This document shows positions 33,054 through 44,369 of a stretch of DNA of 64,000 bases, piece after piece; position 1 is the stretch's first letter; each line of letters starts with the position of its first letter. Made by a program: the position numbers and the translations under genes. Origin of the DNA: Ianthella basta (taxonomy: Eukaryota; Porifera; Demospongiae; Verongiida; Ianthellidae); the NCBI GenBank assembly GCA_964019415.1, contig OZ025877.1:4724742-4788741 (forward strand). Reading direction: 5' to 3'. The notes beneath the pieces are model-generated. The model saw only the letters and a program-made list of their open reading frames with translations, was not told where the DNA came from and made no database searches.

Positions 33054-34887
33054 TAATCAGTGGTCGCTATGTGTGTAGAAGAAGAGCTAAGACCACAGCC
33101 TATAAAGCCAAAACTGCTGTTCAGTCAGTGAGTTTGTCTGCAAACTTCTAAAGTATAGAACAAAATGCCACCAAACGCCAAAAGGTTATGGATACTCTTC
33201 CAAAAAGTGTTCTCCAGGTGTTGATGGTAACAGCATTTATCTTCTTGAGGCTTTCTCCAGCCATTTCTGATATTCGCTCCACGACCGACATTGCTTCTGG
33301 CTGTTGGCAGGTTTTTATGTATATACTGTAGTGTAATGATGCAATCCTACCCAAGTTCCATTCACTGAACTACCCAAATATTCGTTCACTTTTCCTAACA
33401 AATGTTCAAATGTTGAAATCCTACATCCATTATGCATTCCATATAAGACAAATTTCGTTACATAGTAACTATAGCAGCTTAGATACAAGATAATCACTGT
33501 GCATGAAATATAGCAGGTCATCTGTAATGAAAGCCATATTAGATACACTATCTGCAGCTTGAAAGAGTTCACACCTTCATTTACTGTAGCTCTAGGTCTG
33601 TAAAGGGTGGCATGATCTGTAATACCTTCAAAGCAGAAATAGAACATGCACATTATGAAAATGTTCACAGTACATCTGTACTAATGAAACTACACTGCAC
33701 ATGCATATAAGGTTAGAAATATGAACTGCACGCAATTAGTGGTTCTATCAGGGCACATGTAAACAGCAATGGATTAATTTATTAATCTAGGCAAATTTTT
33801 AATCAGCACACACATCCATGAGACCAACATAAAATGGCAGCACACATACAGTATGTATGTGGCAATATAATGTTAACGTTTCGTTTAAAAAACGCTGGAA
33901 AAACAGCGCATCCCGTCTTGTGGAACGGAAGAGAACGATGAATAAAACGATACAGAATGGTAGCATTATCATTGCACAACGTCTCCCAAAAGATTTGGCA
34001 GGTGAATATAATGATTGAGAGATGCTTCTATGACCCTATTCTACCAAGTCTCTAGTAAACGCCTTTGGCGAAGATTGCGCAAGGTGTTAAATTGACAATA
34101 GTTGCTAGACCCTATCTTCCCTGCCCTTGCACAATCGGGATCCGGAAGTTGGGGCTAGCACGCCAGACTAAAACATGGCTGAAGAAGAGGATACTTGCAG
34201 TATGTACACTTGTTGCCTTTGCCTAAGAACCATTCTACCTTTGTCCAATTTGCTTAACAGATATTGACATCCATGCTTCGTCATGATACAGTTACCTTTC
34301 TAAACATGTAGCAATAATGCCTATTGCTTGCAACCATGTAGAGAATACCCACTGAAAAAGGCTTTTTAGTAATGCCAATTGTTGTTGATCAGTTACCTCT
34401 ATTACTAGTGGAAGCAGCCATTTTTGGTAGAGTTATTTCCAATATTGCATAATATTCGGCAAAATAAAATGGCCGCCATCACACAGTGACATGCTAAATC
34501 ACTTGAAAGGATAGTTTTCCTATCAAGCAGGTCATTTTCTTGGATCTGAAGCAGCACAAGCGTGTACATTAAGCTTTGTAACAGGATGGATTGGGATTCA
34601 CAGCAAGTTGATAAAGTCCGTTGATGTAATGTCTAATGTTGAGCAGTTTTCTAGGTAAGTTGCTACTGAGAGTGCCAAACTTTATATTCTCTAAAGCTTG
34701 CTCACTGAATCAATAAACAGGGACATCTTTTGCTGCTACTGTGCATTTAGTCGAACTGTATAGGCAATATATAGAGATACTATTGCCTTAATACTTTAAC
34801 CATGTACTAAGTTATGTAGTGACATCATGTGACGCCATCAAAAAGTGGAATACTTAAGTCATGTACACGTTCTGTCTAAACTGGAGG
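33054..34887. other. Unassigned sequence
   Basis: No gene was recognised. Near 34100-34165 a stretch (GCTAGACCCTATCTTCCC ... GCCAGACTA) resembles the termini of the TAGTCTC elements but could not be paired. Confidence 0.35.
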
Positions 34888-34914
34888 TTTTCAGTTATAA
34901 CTACCCTGTGGTAA
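34888..34914. repeat. Solo terminus of the CACAGGG family
   Basis: GGTTTTCAGTTATAACTACC, ending CCTGTG, matches the right end of the putative element at 17165-19180. No left partner was seen in the preceding 2 kb. Confidence 0.6.
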
Positions 34915-36142
34915 ATCACTGATCTGCCAGTGCAGATGTCTATTAGGCTGAGCATTATGAGATATATGGCTTACATAGGTACTATGTAGGTACATATGAT
35001 TTCTCTGCAGTCACATTCAGCAATGCAAAACCCTTCGTAGTCCTTTCCCTATAACTAGCAGCGTTTGGGGGTGCATAATTAGATTACCACTCGGAAGTGC
35101 TTTACATTCTAGGGGCAGAAGGGTATGCGCACTGGGCACCGCATGACGTAGAATAAAATTGTTGATTGGCCCGCGGAGGAAAGACAGTGCCACTATCTTC
35201 TGCAGCAGGGCAGCTTGGGGAGCGCCAACCTCCTAAGAACATGTCCCAGGCTGCCCTCAACCGGCATTGAGAATTTCGCAGCGGCCTCTGAGCGGGACAG
35301 ATTTTTTGCAGTGACAAAGAAAGAAAAAGAGAATCGGTGCATTATAGTAAGATATGGTCATTAATTGCTGAGCTTGAGGCGCTCCCATATATCTTCACCT
35401 TCAAGGTTGTTGCAGCAGTAGAAACGCTCAGTTGAAGAAACCTTACCTTAGGATAGCCATACTTGAAACCTTTACTTCGGGTCAAGTAAAATCCAGCATC
35501 AATTCAAGACTCTATTGATAATTCATACTGGGTCTCTACACAAAGTCGACATCATTTCAAATTCAGCTTATGTTTAAATCCAGCCTGTGTCAGTATTAGC
35601 TAAGATGAACATATCTTTGAAGATACACATGGTACTATGGTACATGTCACAAATTACTACTGCCCAACTGCACAGGTGCTGCGTAGGTTCTCTGTAAAGA
35701 CCGCTAGGTAGACTGCAGTCGTCAGTGAGCTGCCTGCAAAGCCGTAGTGGATTCGCCTCAGAACCATCACAGAGCAGTGCGGAGCATTTGTCAGGTATCT
35801 ATGAAACGCTCTGGGCACGTTTACTACAAACTGTTTAAAAAAGCAGTGATACAGCCCACCATTGCGCTGCCAAAAATGGTGGCGCAACAGCGGAGATGGG
35901 TCTAGACACAAGAGACTAAATGTACATAAAGCGTTTCTATGCTAACCCACGACACAGACATTCATGTACGTACAGGGCACAGATGCTTACAAAAAATGGT
36001 AGTCGCTCTCGTTCACAAAACGGGGCACAGACACTTAGCGGTAAGTGATAACGAACTTCTGCCAATTTAGTCAGAGTTTCGGTAATAACTAGTGACATAT
36101 ACTGTAATTCGAATCCAGCTTCTACACAAAGAGGATGCTTAC
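34915..36142. other. Unassigned sequence
   Basis: Minus frames at 35102-35317 and 35657-35911 are open but show no motif or splice pattern. A local inverted pair, GGGCAGCTTGGGGAG and CCCAGGCTGCCC, lies at about 35209-35260. Confidence 0.35.
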
Positions 36143-36283
36143 CAGGTAGTACTTGCACACCAGATTCAGATAAATCTGGATTACTGGTCTCCATTCCGCT
36201 CTGAGGCATGCCCACTTCATTCTGTGAACCCGTGATAGATATCCCCACTCTGCTCTGAGATACATGCTCACAAATATACATAC
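36143..36283 (-). CDS. Phase-1 exon, cytoplasmic tail of a receptor-like gene
   Basis: The acceptor ATTCTACAG and donor CTG/GTAAGC bound 141 bases, 47 codons in phase 1-1. The reading is MYICEHVSQSRVGISITGSQ and on to SNPDLSESGVQVLP. It is hydrophilic and Ser-rich. It lies 2.3 kb downstream of the transmembrane exon on the same strand and in the same phase. Confidence 0.6.
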
Positions 36284-36545
36284 CTGTAGAATGAGAATAG
36301 GACTTAAGAAATTATAGAACAATACATTATATGGCTTTGTTGTCAATATAGAAAATTGAGGATTATGGGTATGTTTGATGGCATAGTTGAAAAAGTGCGA
36401 AACATGGCTGCCGAGTGATTTTCATGTTGGGTCTTATGTCTGTAAATGCCAGGCAACTGAACATTTGGAGGACAATGCCGACCATGAATGAAAGATATAT
36501 CTCTAGGATAGGCAACTGGAATATTAGATCATTTAAGAACAAGGT

Positions 36546-36983
36546 ACAACTCTGTTGTATGCATGTGCAACCTGGACCCTGCTAGAGAGACACAAGAGCA
36601 GAATACAAGCCATTGAAATGAGATGCCTGAGGAGAGTGGAAGGAGTGACTATGTTGGACAAAGTGAGGAATGTTGATATTAGATCAAGACTGGGACAGGT
36701 GGCAGTGGTAGCAAGAGTAGAGAACAAGAAGACAGAATGGTTAAAGAAGATGGAAGAAATGACAGAGTTAAAAAGGTGTATATGGAGAATGTGCCATAAA
36801 GCGACCGAGGGGAAGACCAAGGAAAAGATGGTTGATGATCTGAAAGTAAATTGAACAGTTAATTATTGAACTATTTAGTACAGCATGATGTGAACTAACT
36901 ATTTCCTGCATAGAACTGTTAGCAAAAAATTCCAGTGACCTCCAGCATTGGAGATAAAGCTGTGTATGACTTGATTGATTGAT
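36546..36983 (+). mobile_element. 3' LINE fragment nested in another LINE
   Basis: The plus frame reads ACATWTLLERHKSRIQAIEM, then RCLRRVEGVT, the C-terminal block of an APE-type LINE. It then runs through a short 3' UTR to a TTGATTGATTGATT tail near 36970. The host LINE sequence TTAAGAACAAGG occurs on both sides, a 12-bp duplication as made by target-primed reverse transcription. The copy is severely 5'-truncated. Confidence 0.8.
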
Positions 36984-37088
36984 TAAGAACAAGGAGAGTG
37001 AGGTGATTCAGGAGATAGAGCACTACCGCTAAACATCCTCAGCCTCAGTGAGACAAAGGTGCAAGGAAATGGCATGAGGATGATTGAT

Positions 37089-37547
37089 AGGCATATGTAG
37101 ATAACTCCCGAATAATCTCGAGAATAATCAGTCTTAGAAGGAATCAGGCATAATGCAGGAATAATCTGATTAATTGTACTGGAATAACGCCAGCTGGTCA
37201 ACGTGCACGTGCAGTTTGGAAAATGGCCAACAGTAGTCCAAACGTAAGCAGCATTCCTGGTGCAGATAGCGGTATGAGCAGTGCAGCAATCGTGGTTGAA
37301 GACTCCAGCAGTGCTGCTAGTGCTTTATTCTGACAGGCTATAGTACGAATTGCTGAATTGTCTTATCATTTATTGACTTTGCACTGCTGTGTTTTCATAT
37401 TACGTACTTAATTTCATCAACTATAAGTATAACGAATTATCAAGTCGAAAGTGCAAACATAATAGGTAAATTTTTGAAGCATAATCGGATGATTCAGTTA
37501 GCACTATTCAAAAGCATAATTTAAAAAACTGCAAGCATAATTCACCC
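37089..37547. mobile_element. Unclassified 459-bp insertion with 9-bp duplication
   Basis: The LINE sequence ATGATTGAT flanks it (37080-37088 and 37548-37556), and the LINE reading frame is restored without it. Its ends (AGGCATATG ... ATTCACCC) are not inverted repeats of each other. It is rich in ATAATC/CATAAT motifs and has a 36-codon frame starting ATGGCCAACAGTAGTCC (37223). Confidence 0.6.
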
Positions 37548-37640
37548 ATGATTGATGGAGCTAAATATGAATATGTTGGAGTGGCAGAAGGCCCATGCTT
37601 TGGTACGTACCTTATGAGGAATACTGGTAGCTGAATGACA

Positions 37641-38595
37641 AAAGAAAAGGAGTGCTCTAATTTACATTGTCAACAATTATGGTAAACAGTCCCTCCTGGG
37701 TCTTTCTTGATTCTAGGTACCATTCACGCCCTGTAAGGCTATTATCTGGCTTGAATGGCCAAAGCAAAGGGAGCAGTACTTGCCAATGTCACATAGCAGG
37801 AATGCATTCCCTTCTTGTGCCCATTGAAGCTTCTGCTTGCAGATTTGGGCTCAAGCTACTCTGGGACAGATGGCAAACAAATTTGAATGAATCTAGCAGT
37901 TGTTGCATTCCAAGGAGACCTGTTAAGGCTGCTGAAGGAGGACTGTCACCACTCAAGATGCTCTGAAGTCAAAATTTCAACTGGATTAACATGAACTTCA
38001 ATAAGCAATAAGTAGCTTTTACACAGGGGAGGTGAGAGCAGGACGCCTTGACCCAGGGTCTTCGTCAACTGTTTACAGAGTTCATGTTCATACAACCAAG
38101 GCAGCTATAAGCCTCAATCAAATCATTTCAATTAGAGTCATCAGCTGAGGAATATGTGCCCTTGTCCAGACATTGAAAGTGATCATTGGCACTTGCAAAC
38201 AAATCATTTCACGACCCATTTATACATCATCAACACCTAAAGGGGAGTCACGATCTATCACATAATGTTACCCTACTTAAGCAGTTGACTGAACGTCAAC
38301 ATGAATAGGAATTAAAAGAACAGTTTCTGATTTCACTACTCATTCATTTCGACTTAATGACGTTTGTTAAGCTTCATGACAGACTGTATCAAAGTTCACG
38401 CATCACATACAACGAAAGTTAAGATCATACATTGTTTGTGCTGATACATATACATGACAATGGTTCAATCTCATGTAATAGACAATACACACAAAGTGTA
38501 TTCAGTAATCACAGTTCAGAGCACCCAGTTCCAAATTACCCACCCATTTTAGACCATACAACACAAACAAAGTCGCATACCACGATTTTTCTTAC
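37641..38595. other. Intron-like sequence
   Basis: An open plus frame at 37667-37966 has no motif. No repeat boundary was recognised. On the minus strand this would be intron between the transmembrane exon and the tail exon, if they belong to one gene. Confidence 0.35.
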
Positions 38596-38682
38596 GACTG
38601 CCAAGCCATATCATGGTTGCTACAGCCATCACGGTTGCTACAGCCATCATGGTTATGATGATGACAAGGACACTTGATAATC
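38596..38682 (-). CDS. Phase-1 transmembrane exon
   Basis: The acceptor TTTCTCTATTAG and donor CAGTC/GTAAGA bound 87 bases in phase 1-1. The reading is LSSVLVIIITMMAVATVMAV, then ATMIWLGS and a basic residue across the junction: one hydrophobic helix of about 22 residues with a positive stop-transfer side. An 18-bp direct repeat (GGTTGCTACAGCCATCA-like) inside the exon encodes the doubled MAVAT. Confidence 0.75.
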
Positions 38683-39064
38683 CTAATAGAGAAAAACAGA
38701 GAGATGCAGTAATGTCTTGCAGTCATAAGATTACATTTCTGCTATACAACTACAGTGAGAGTACCATGGTATGTACATGTTTAGCTGCTTTGCAGTGGCA
38801 CAATGACATAGCAAAGTACACATACTTAAGTTCTTCTGCAGGCACAGCAGATCAGATGCAAAGTACGAGTAAGTGCTATTCCATAAATGGAATACAGTGG
38901 TATCACAAGTAATACACCCAATCCATGCGTGTGCACCCGTGTATATGTGCATGCATGTTGTAATGATTGCTAAACGATTGACATTTTAAATACGTCATTC
39001 AAATGTGCGAAGCCAGTCCTTTTCAAAGGAGCAGTTGGTTAGAGCATGCTGTGGATGAAAAACA

Positions 39065-39330
39065 TGTTTGATCAAGTGGATGGATAGTTCATACGAAGAG
39101 GAGACGAACCACGTTAACGTGAAACATGTCATCATCAATGTGTGGAAGGCATCTCCGTCGGTGCAGTTGTAAGAAGAACCCAAAACAACTTGTGGAAGTA
39201 CAAAAGAAAGGTTGAATACCTCCTGGAACATCCACACAGTACAGAAACTCAAACGAAAGAAGCAGCCTATGGCAAAAGCAAAAGGCATGTAAACATGATA
39301 TATCAATATTTACCACCGCCTAGCCTGTGT
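39065..39330 (+). pseudogene. Tudor-like domain fragment of the BEN gene family
   Basis: The plus strand reads VKWMDSSYEEETNHVNVKHV, aligned with VEWLEPKDAGELNRVNVKHI of the gene at 4651. It continues into Lys-rich sequence (KLKRKKQPMAKAK). It has an early stop and no BEN region, so it is a decayed partial copy. Confidence 0.55.
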
Positions 39331-39706
39331 CAGTCTTAAAATCCCCTTCCCTTGGACCTATAGAAGGCTCGTTGAGTCACTGCCTGATGCGTATTAATCA
39401 TATTGACTTTCATCATCTTCTTATGAAGGATATGGCTGTTACACCTTGTTATCATAGTTGAATAATAACTCGCTCACAGGCTTGGGCACTCAAACACACA
39501 GGCATACATACCAACACACCAGTGCTTCAGACACACAGCAGAAGTAAAGTCAATCATAGCTCTAATTATTTGCACATAGATCGGCGTGCATGCAAGCGAG
39601 GTGAGAATTACTCGTGATCACACAGTAAATTCAAGATTCGTGTTCATAGCTTATCACACACAATGTTATTACAGGATGAGTAATCTAACATACCCACTTC
39701 ACATAC

Positions 39707-39775
39707 CTATGATTACATTGTCAGGCTGGGTTGGGGTGTTAGGCATTGCACTGGACGTCACATCTTGATTCATAT
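39707..39775 (-). CDS. Phase-1 exon, short extracellular spacer
   Basis: The acceptor TTATTCTTAG and donor ATAG/GTATGT bound 69 bases, 23 codons in phase 1-1. The reading is MNQDVTSSAMPNTPTQPDNV. Pro/Thr/Asn-rich sequence just before a transmembrane exon suggests an extracellular juxtamembrane stalk. Confidence 0.55.
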
Positions 39776-40342
39776 CTAAGAATAAATATAACATTCATTT
39801 TCATGAACAATTCCTGATAGCTGCACATAAGGGAAACAACACAATGTGCTTCACTAGGAATGCACAGCATACAAACAGTAGGCACAAAAAATTAGCAGCA
39901 TGAGCTTCACTATAAATATTTGGGTCAACTTGTAAGCCAGCCAAAAAACTGGACAGCTGATACGTCGGTGAGCAGACAACGTGTACAATGGGGTGGAGAA
40001 GCACATCAAAATTTGTGAATTTCGAGTAGACCTTGCTGCAGAGCTTCTCAAGTGGACCCCGTCAGTAGACGGGCAGATCACTTCAGTTCTAATAGTAGGG
40101 CATTCATCTTTCTCTCCAGTGATGGTGTCAGATCCTTCTCCACCAGCTGGTTATGTATTTTCATCACTCAACATTCTCAACATCTCAAGTATCAAAGTCT
40201 AGTTTGTCCATCACCACAGCTGTTTTACCATTGCCAGAGTTGTTTCGCCCGAAATTCGGAGGAATTTTTCTACATCAGTGCGGAAAGATGTTGACCAATA
40301 TGAGATAAAGTTGTTGCTTAGTGACACCTGGAGGCTGCTTAC

Positions 40343-40418
40343 CCTGTGCTACTGCTGAGGAGTGGTAGTCTTCAAAAGGCCTTCCAGCACAGTAGTAAAC
40401 TTTAAGCAATTCATCAAA
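40343..40418 (-). CDS. Possible exon ending in phase 1
   Basis: The reading FDELLKVYYCAGRPFEDYHS followed by SAVAQ ends at a good donor (CAGG/GTAAGC). The start is uncertain: the apparent acceptor is weak and gives phase 0. A 53-bp tandem repeat directly precedes it. It is not recognised as a known domain. Confidence 0.35.
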
Positions 40419-40427
40419 CTTTTGTAC

Positions 40428-40586
40428 AGATGTTAAGTACCTACTTCTATTATACTGTTCATTCCTGCTTGTATCCTGTTAGATGTTAAGTACCTACTTC
40501 CATTACATTGTTCATTCCTGCTTGTATCCTGTTAGATGTTAAGTACCTACTTCTATTACATTGTTCATTCCTGCTTGCCTCCTTTT
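40428..40586. repeat. 53-bp tandem repeat, three copies
   Basis: Three consecutive units contain AGATGTTAAGTACCTACTTC and differ at a few positions. The last unit has a diverged end. Confidence 0.9.
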
Positions 40587-40859
40587 ACACCCCTTAGGGA
40601 CCAGACGGCACTCACACACATCATGATCGTGTCTACTGTCCTCACATTGTAGCAGCAACCAGGCATGGGGCTTGTCTAGTCATGTTTACTTGCTAATAAA
40701 TCTGCTATGTCCTATCATAGACACATAAATGAAAAGGACTGGCAATTTAGACCAGATGCTGCAAGACAGTCATAAGGTCATGTGTCTCACTAGCTACTGT
40801 ATAAAAAAAATCCTTGGGAACAGAACTGGAAGAAAATATTTTACAGTATGTGCAAAATT

Positions 40860-41045
40860 ATGTTACTGTTTCGAATCAAACTTTGCTCGAAAACTTTGGC
40901 CAAACTTCGCACGAGCTTCAGGCCAGCTTCGTACGGACTTCAACTCACTTGAACTTCTAGCCAATTTCATTCAAACTTCGGGCATACTTCATTCAAACTA
41001 TGGGCTAACTTTGGACCAGTTTCGGATGAACTTAAGTATGAGCAA
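40860..41045. repeat. Degenerate CTTCGG periodic sequence, left block
   Basis: Motifs such as AAACTTCGGGC, GCTTCAGGCCA and ACTTCATTCAAACT recur every 15-25 bases. This looks like a highly diverged satellite. A similar block lies at 41515-41640. Confidence 0.5.
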
Positions 41046-41308
41046 AGTTTGTACCTAGCTAACAGAAGCTGCAATTGGAAAGACGATTCCATTCACGCGA
41101 AAGGTGAAGACTGTCTACGTTATCGTAAGCTGTATGGTACCAAAGTATCTAGCTGCATGTATTATTAACATTGCAACTTATTCCTGCGACACATGTGTTG
41201 GGGTGTAGGGAAGAAGGCGGCTTGACCTTGATTGTCAAGGCATCCCCAGGGCTATAGAGCCATCACAACCAAAAATGCTCAAAGGCAAAAATTGAACTGG
41301 AGTCTTAC

Positions 41309-41362
41309 CTGCTACTCTGCCAATAAAGCTGAATTGAAGATTGATACTACTCACTGTACTCA
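41309..41362 (-). CDS. Phase-1 mini-exon
   Basis: The acceptor GCTTCATTCAG and donor AGCAG/GTAAGA bound 54 bases, 18 codons in phase 1-1. The reading is STVSSINLQFSFIGRVA. Symmetric phase-1 exons like this suit an extracellular spacer in the same gene as the neighbouring minus-strand exons. Confidence 0.45.
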
Positions 41363-41514
41363 CTGAATGAAGCTACGGCTTGCGATATGGAGGCAAACTC
41401 TTCACTTTTAAACCGACTGACCTGAGCACGAATAGCTAGCACGTTCACTCCCTTGGGCTAGTGACACTGGTGCTAACGATAGCGATCTATCAATCGGTCA
41501 ATCTTCTGATGAAA

Positions 41515-41640
41515 TTCACGGTACCTTCGAGTGAGCTTCAGGCCAAATTTAAACTAACTTAGGGCCCATTTTGTACAAACTTTGATCCCACTTCGGGTGA
41601 ACTCCGTAGAAGTACGGGAGAAGTTCGTGAAGAAAGAAGT
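41515..41640. repeat. Degenerate CTTCGG periodic sequence, right block
   Basis: It has the same irregular motif set as 40860-41045 (GAGCTTCAGGCCAAA, CCCACTTCGGGTGAACT). About 470 bases, including the mini-exon, separate the blocks. Confidence 0.45.
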
Positions 41641-42385
41641 TTGCATGGTAACATAAATTTTGCTGCCACTGAATATGGAGGCGGAAGGCAGTGCCATTTC
41701 TTGGAGGAAAGACGTTAACATTCGACTGCCGCTCCTAATAGGCATAACAAAGGACTGCTATTGCACCCTCCTGAAGTGTGAAGTGCAATGCCATCCACTG
41801 CTCTACCAACAACAATCTGTAGGGCTGCTTATGGCATGCACACAAGGCTGAATATTGTCTGGGGGTACAATTTCAATGGGCTAAGGTAAAGAATTGAGAT
41901 ATAATAATGACAAAGCCATTCACTGAGCTATACCAGTTAGCTCACTGTAGACACAGCTATAGCTGTTAGCTTACTATAGACTTTGCCTATAGGGAAATGA
42001 GTGCCTTCAAAGCTCATCCGGTACACGGCCGCACTTTCAGGCCCAAAATCTGGATGATGTAGCACTGTACAACATGTGGACTTCGCCAGAGTGTAAAACC
42101 AAGTTAAAAAATGCATTCTGCTTGGAATAGCGATAGACACCTGTAAAATACTGCGAGTAGTGGGATAAAAGCTCATGGCAATCTTCATATAACACCTTTG
42201 CTTGGGTATATGAGTTGTACGGAAGCTGTATGATCCTCCAACTTTAGTGAAGATAGGGAATTCATGTACACTTCCAGTTGGTGATGCCAGTTCCGTTCCT
42301 TCATGTGTCTATGGTCCACATGTCATCTCATCTACTAAATTCACCAGCAAAAAGCACTACAGCAGCACAATCCAAATATGCTTAC
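41641..42385. other. Intron-like sequence
   Basis: A minus frame at 41937-42188 is open across 83 codons but its reading is not recognised. An acceptor-like TTTTACAG precedes GTGTCTATCG near 42140, but no matching donor was found. Confidence 0.35.
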
Positions 42386-42466
42386 CAGGCACTGTACTAG
42401 ATGGATGAGCTGTCAATGGTGGTGTCAAAATTGTTCTCATAGATACAGCTGAAGGTTCAATGCACC
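42386..42466 (-). CDS. Phase-1 exon, Ser/Thr/Pro-rich
   Basis: The acceptor TTATTCGCAG and donor GCCTG/GTAAGC bound 81 bases, 27 codons in phase 1-1. The reading is CIEPSAVSMRTILTPPLTAH then PSSTVP. The composition suits an O-glycosylated extracellular stalk. Confidence 0.55.
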
Positions 42467-42788
42467 CTGCGAATAACAATGATACTATACTGTAAAATAA
42501 CCACTACATTCAAATGCTGAAATTGCAACAGTGACATGCAAAACATGTTGATCTAGAAAGGGTATCTTGAACTGACATATGAGTTGCACCTGACAATAAT
42601 CGCACAAAGTACTGTTGTGATTAAAGATTGCTAGCAAGCAACTCACATTTGACACACATGCCTTGTGTGAGTAAGACTGTACACACAAATTAGCACCTTA
42701 TGCAGGAAACAAATAACATATTCAGACATGCGAAACGAACCAAAATCGTACCTACCGGTGAGAAGAATACCTTGTAAATCGAACAAGA

Positions 42789-42840
42789 TGTCAGTGAAGT
42801 GGCTGGAATCAAAGGACGCTGGCAAAACCTATTTCTCAAG
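42789..42840 (+). pseudogene. Short Tudor-like fragment of the BEN gene family
   Basis: The plus strand reads MSVKWLESKDAGKTYFSSC, matching only the first motif (VEWLEPKDAG) of the gene at 4651. The rest is lost. Confidence 0.45.
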
Positions 42841-42915
42841 CTGCTTTTCCAAGTACTCCACTATATTATGGATTATTTTCGAAAGCTTGCCACTTCCATG
42901 CTTGCCCTCTAAACT

Positions 42916-43332
42916 TAGTCTAGCCACTAGTCCCTACTTTGTCCTCGCGTGCGGGGGCGGAAGAAAGTAGGGTCTAGCACAATGTGTAAATTCCACACCT
43001 CGCAACCAACGCGCTACCAGGCGTTTATCCGGAAAGTCGATATGAACAACGTCGACGAATAAGACTCAGAAACGAGAGAAAACGACGACCAGAGGATGGG
43101 AAACGTAGTCGCGTAGGCTTTCCTTGACGATTACGGGCTCCACAGCCGCAGCAAGTGTAATAAAAACAATTGTCACCATGTCTCAACTTTGGTCAATAAG
43201 CGCCGGTGTCTCCATAATTGCTGCTGTGATCTGAAGCAGCAGCGATCTCATTGGTCAGCGCGAGCTGTGGAATTTACACATTCTGCTAGACCCCCATGTG
43301 CGATGACTAAGTTGGGTCTAGCGGCTAGACTA
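42916..43332. mobile_element. TAGTCTAG TIR element with 9-bp duplication
   Basis: The ends TAGTCTAGCCACTAGTCCC and, read inward from the right, TAGTCTAGCCGCTAGACCC remain similar for about 80 bases (both reach GTGTAAATTCCAC). The flanks CTCTAAACT and CTCTAAGCT match at 8 of 9 bases (42907-42915, 43333-43341). The 417-bp element has no coding sequence. Its end sequence defines a sub-family. Confidence 0.8.
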
Positions 43333-43642
43333 CTCTAAGCTGGGCTGCTTCTGCCAACAGAAGATCCACTTCTTCACTGTTGTCCAAGTTGTGTACTGTC
43401 CCTCCATATGCAGAATCCAGACGTTCTTGTAGTGTATGTGTGTGTGCTCTTGTGCATTACCCTTAGCTTATCATTCTGCCCTGTAAGTGTTATGTTATGA
43501 TTCATCCGGTGTTTTGTAAGTTCTGTGCTGCATGCTGAATAATCAGTTAGTTCTCGTTGTTGTCTGAATGCAGGAGTGGTCGTCCCACAACTGTAGTAGA
43601 AGAGCTAAGACACTACAGTTCTATTCTCTAGGCCTCTGTTCC

Positions 43643-43767
43643 TAGTCTCGTGTAGCCAAGATAGCTATTCTGCCATCATTTTGTCCGCAGACGTCAGCGC
43701 TCGGCAAGCAATGATGCCAGCATATAAAAATGGATGCTGGAATAATGGTTTGGGCTGCATGAGACTA
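43643..43767. mobile_element. 125-bp TAGTCTC MITE
   Basis: The ends TAGTCTCGTGTAGCC and, inward from the right, TAGTCTCATGCAGCC form TIRs. TCTGTTCC is repeated exactly on both sides (43635-43642, 43768-43775), 8 bases with the ninth mismatched. It is the shortest member of the family here. Confidence 0.7.
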
Positions 43768-44369
43768 TCTGTTCCACAAAGAAACAATGCACCTCCGAAA
43801 TAAGGAGACAGGAGGTAGACACGACTGCGCTCAATGGTCTAATCACTCCCCAACAGTACATTTCACATACGATTTACACATGTCACAATACCTACCAGTT
43901 AGCACATCAACCATTTTTACTCACAAGAGTAACATTTTACTTGCACAAGTAGAATTTACGCTTACTGACATGCATGCACCATGGCTAGGTATCTTTAATT
44001 AGACAGCATGGTAGGGCTGTCATGTAGGGATGGCAGTGGCTGTTTGTATGCTGTAATACAAACGAAAAGTTGCACTACTCCTGAATAGTGCCGAAAACCG
44101 GCAAACGAAGCTTACCACGAGGAAGCAGTGACTGAATAGTGCACATAGCTAACCTTACTTCCCAGCGAAGGTGCGCCTACACGTAGATAGCACCCTCGAC
44201 ATTACCCACATTTCATCGTCTTCTGATTCTTCTTCTTCTTTGACGATTCTGGAAACTTGAAACTCTTGCAAACCCAACAGTCTAGTGTATCTTGATGTAT
44301 ATTTCAAGCCAACAACAATGCTGTACCCCCAACTATCTGATTTACTGAACATACATGGGGAAATTGCTA

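Larger units (their letters stand above)
36476..37640 (+). mobile_element. APE-type LINE 5' fragment with two insertions
   Basis: The reading RIGNWNIRSFKNK before 36545 continues as ESEVIQEIEHYR at 36984 and ILSLSETKVQGNGMRMID up to about 37090. It resumes after 37557 with GAKYEYVGVAEGP. This is the start of an APE endonuclease (typically NWNIRS ... SETK) split by a 3' LINE fragment at 36546-36983 and by a 459-bp sequence at 37089-37547. Confidence 0.75.

Noticed and set aside
40428-40586. CRISPR-like direct repeats
   Set aside because: The three 53-bp units are adjacent without spacers and the genome is eukaryotic.
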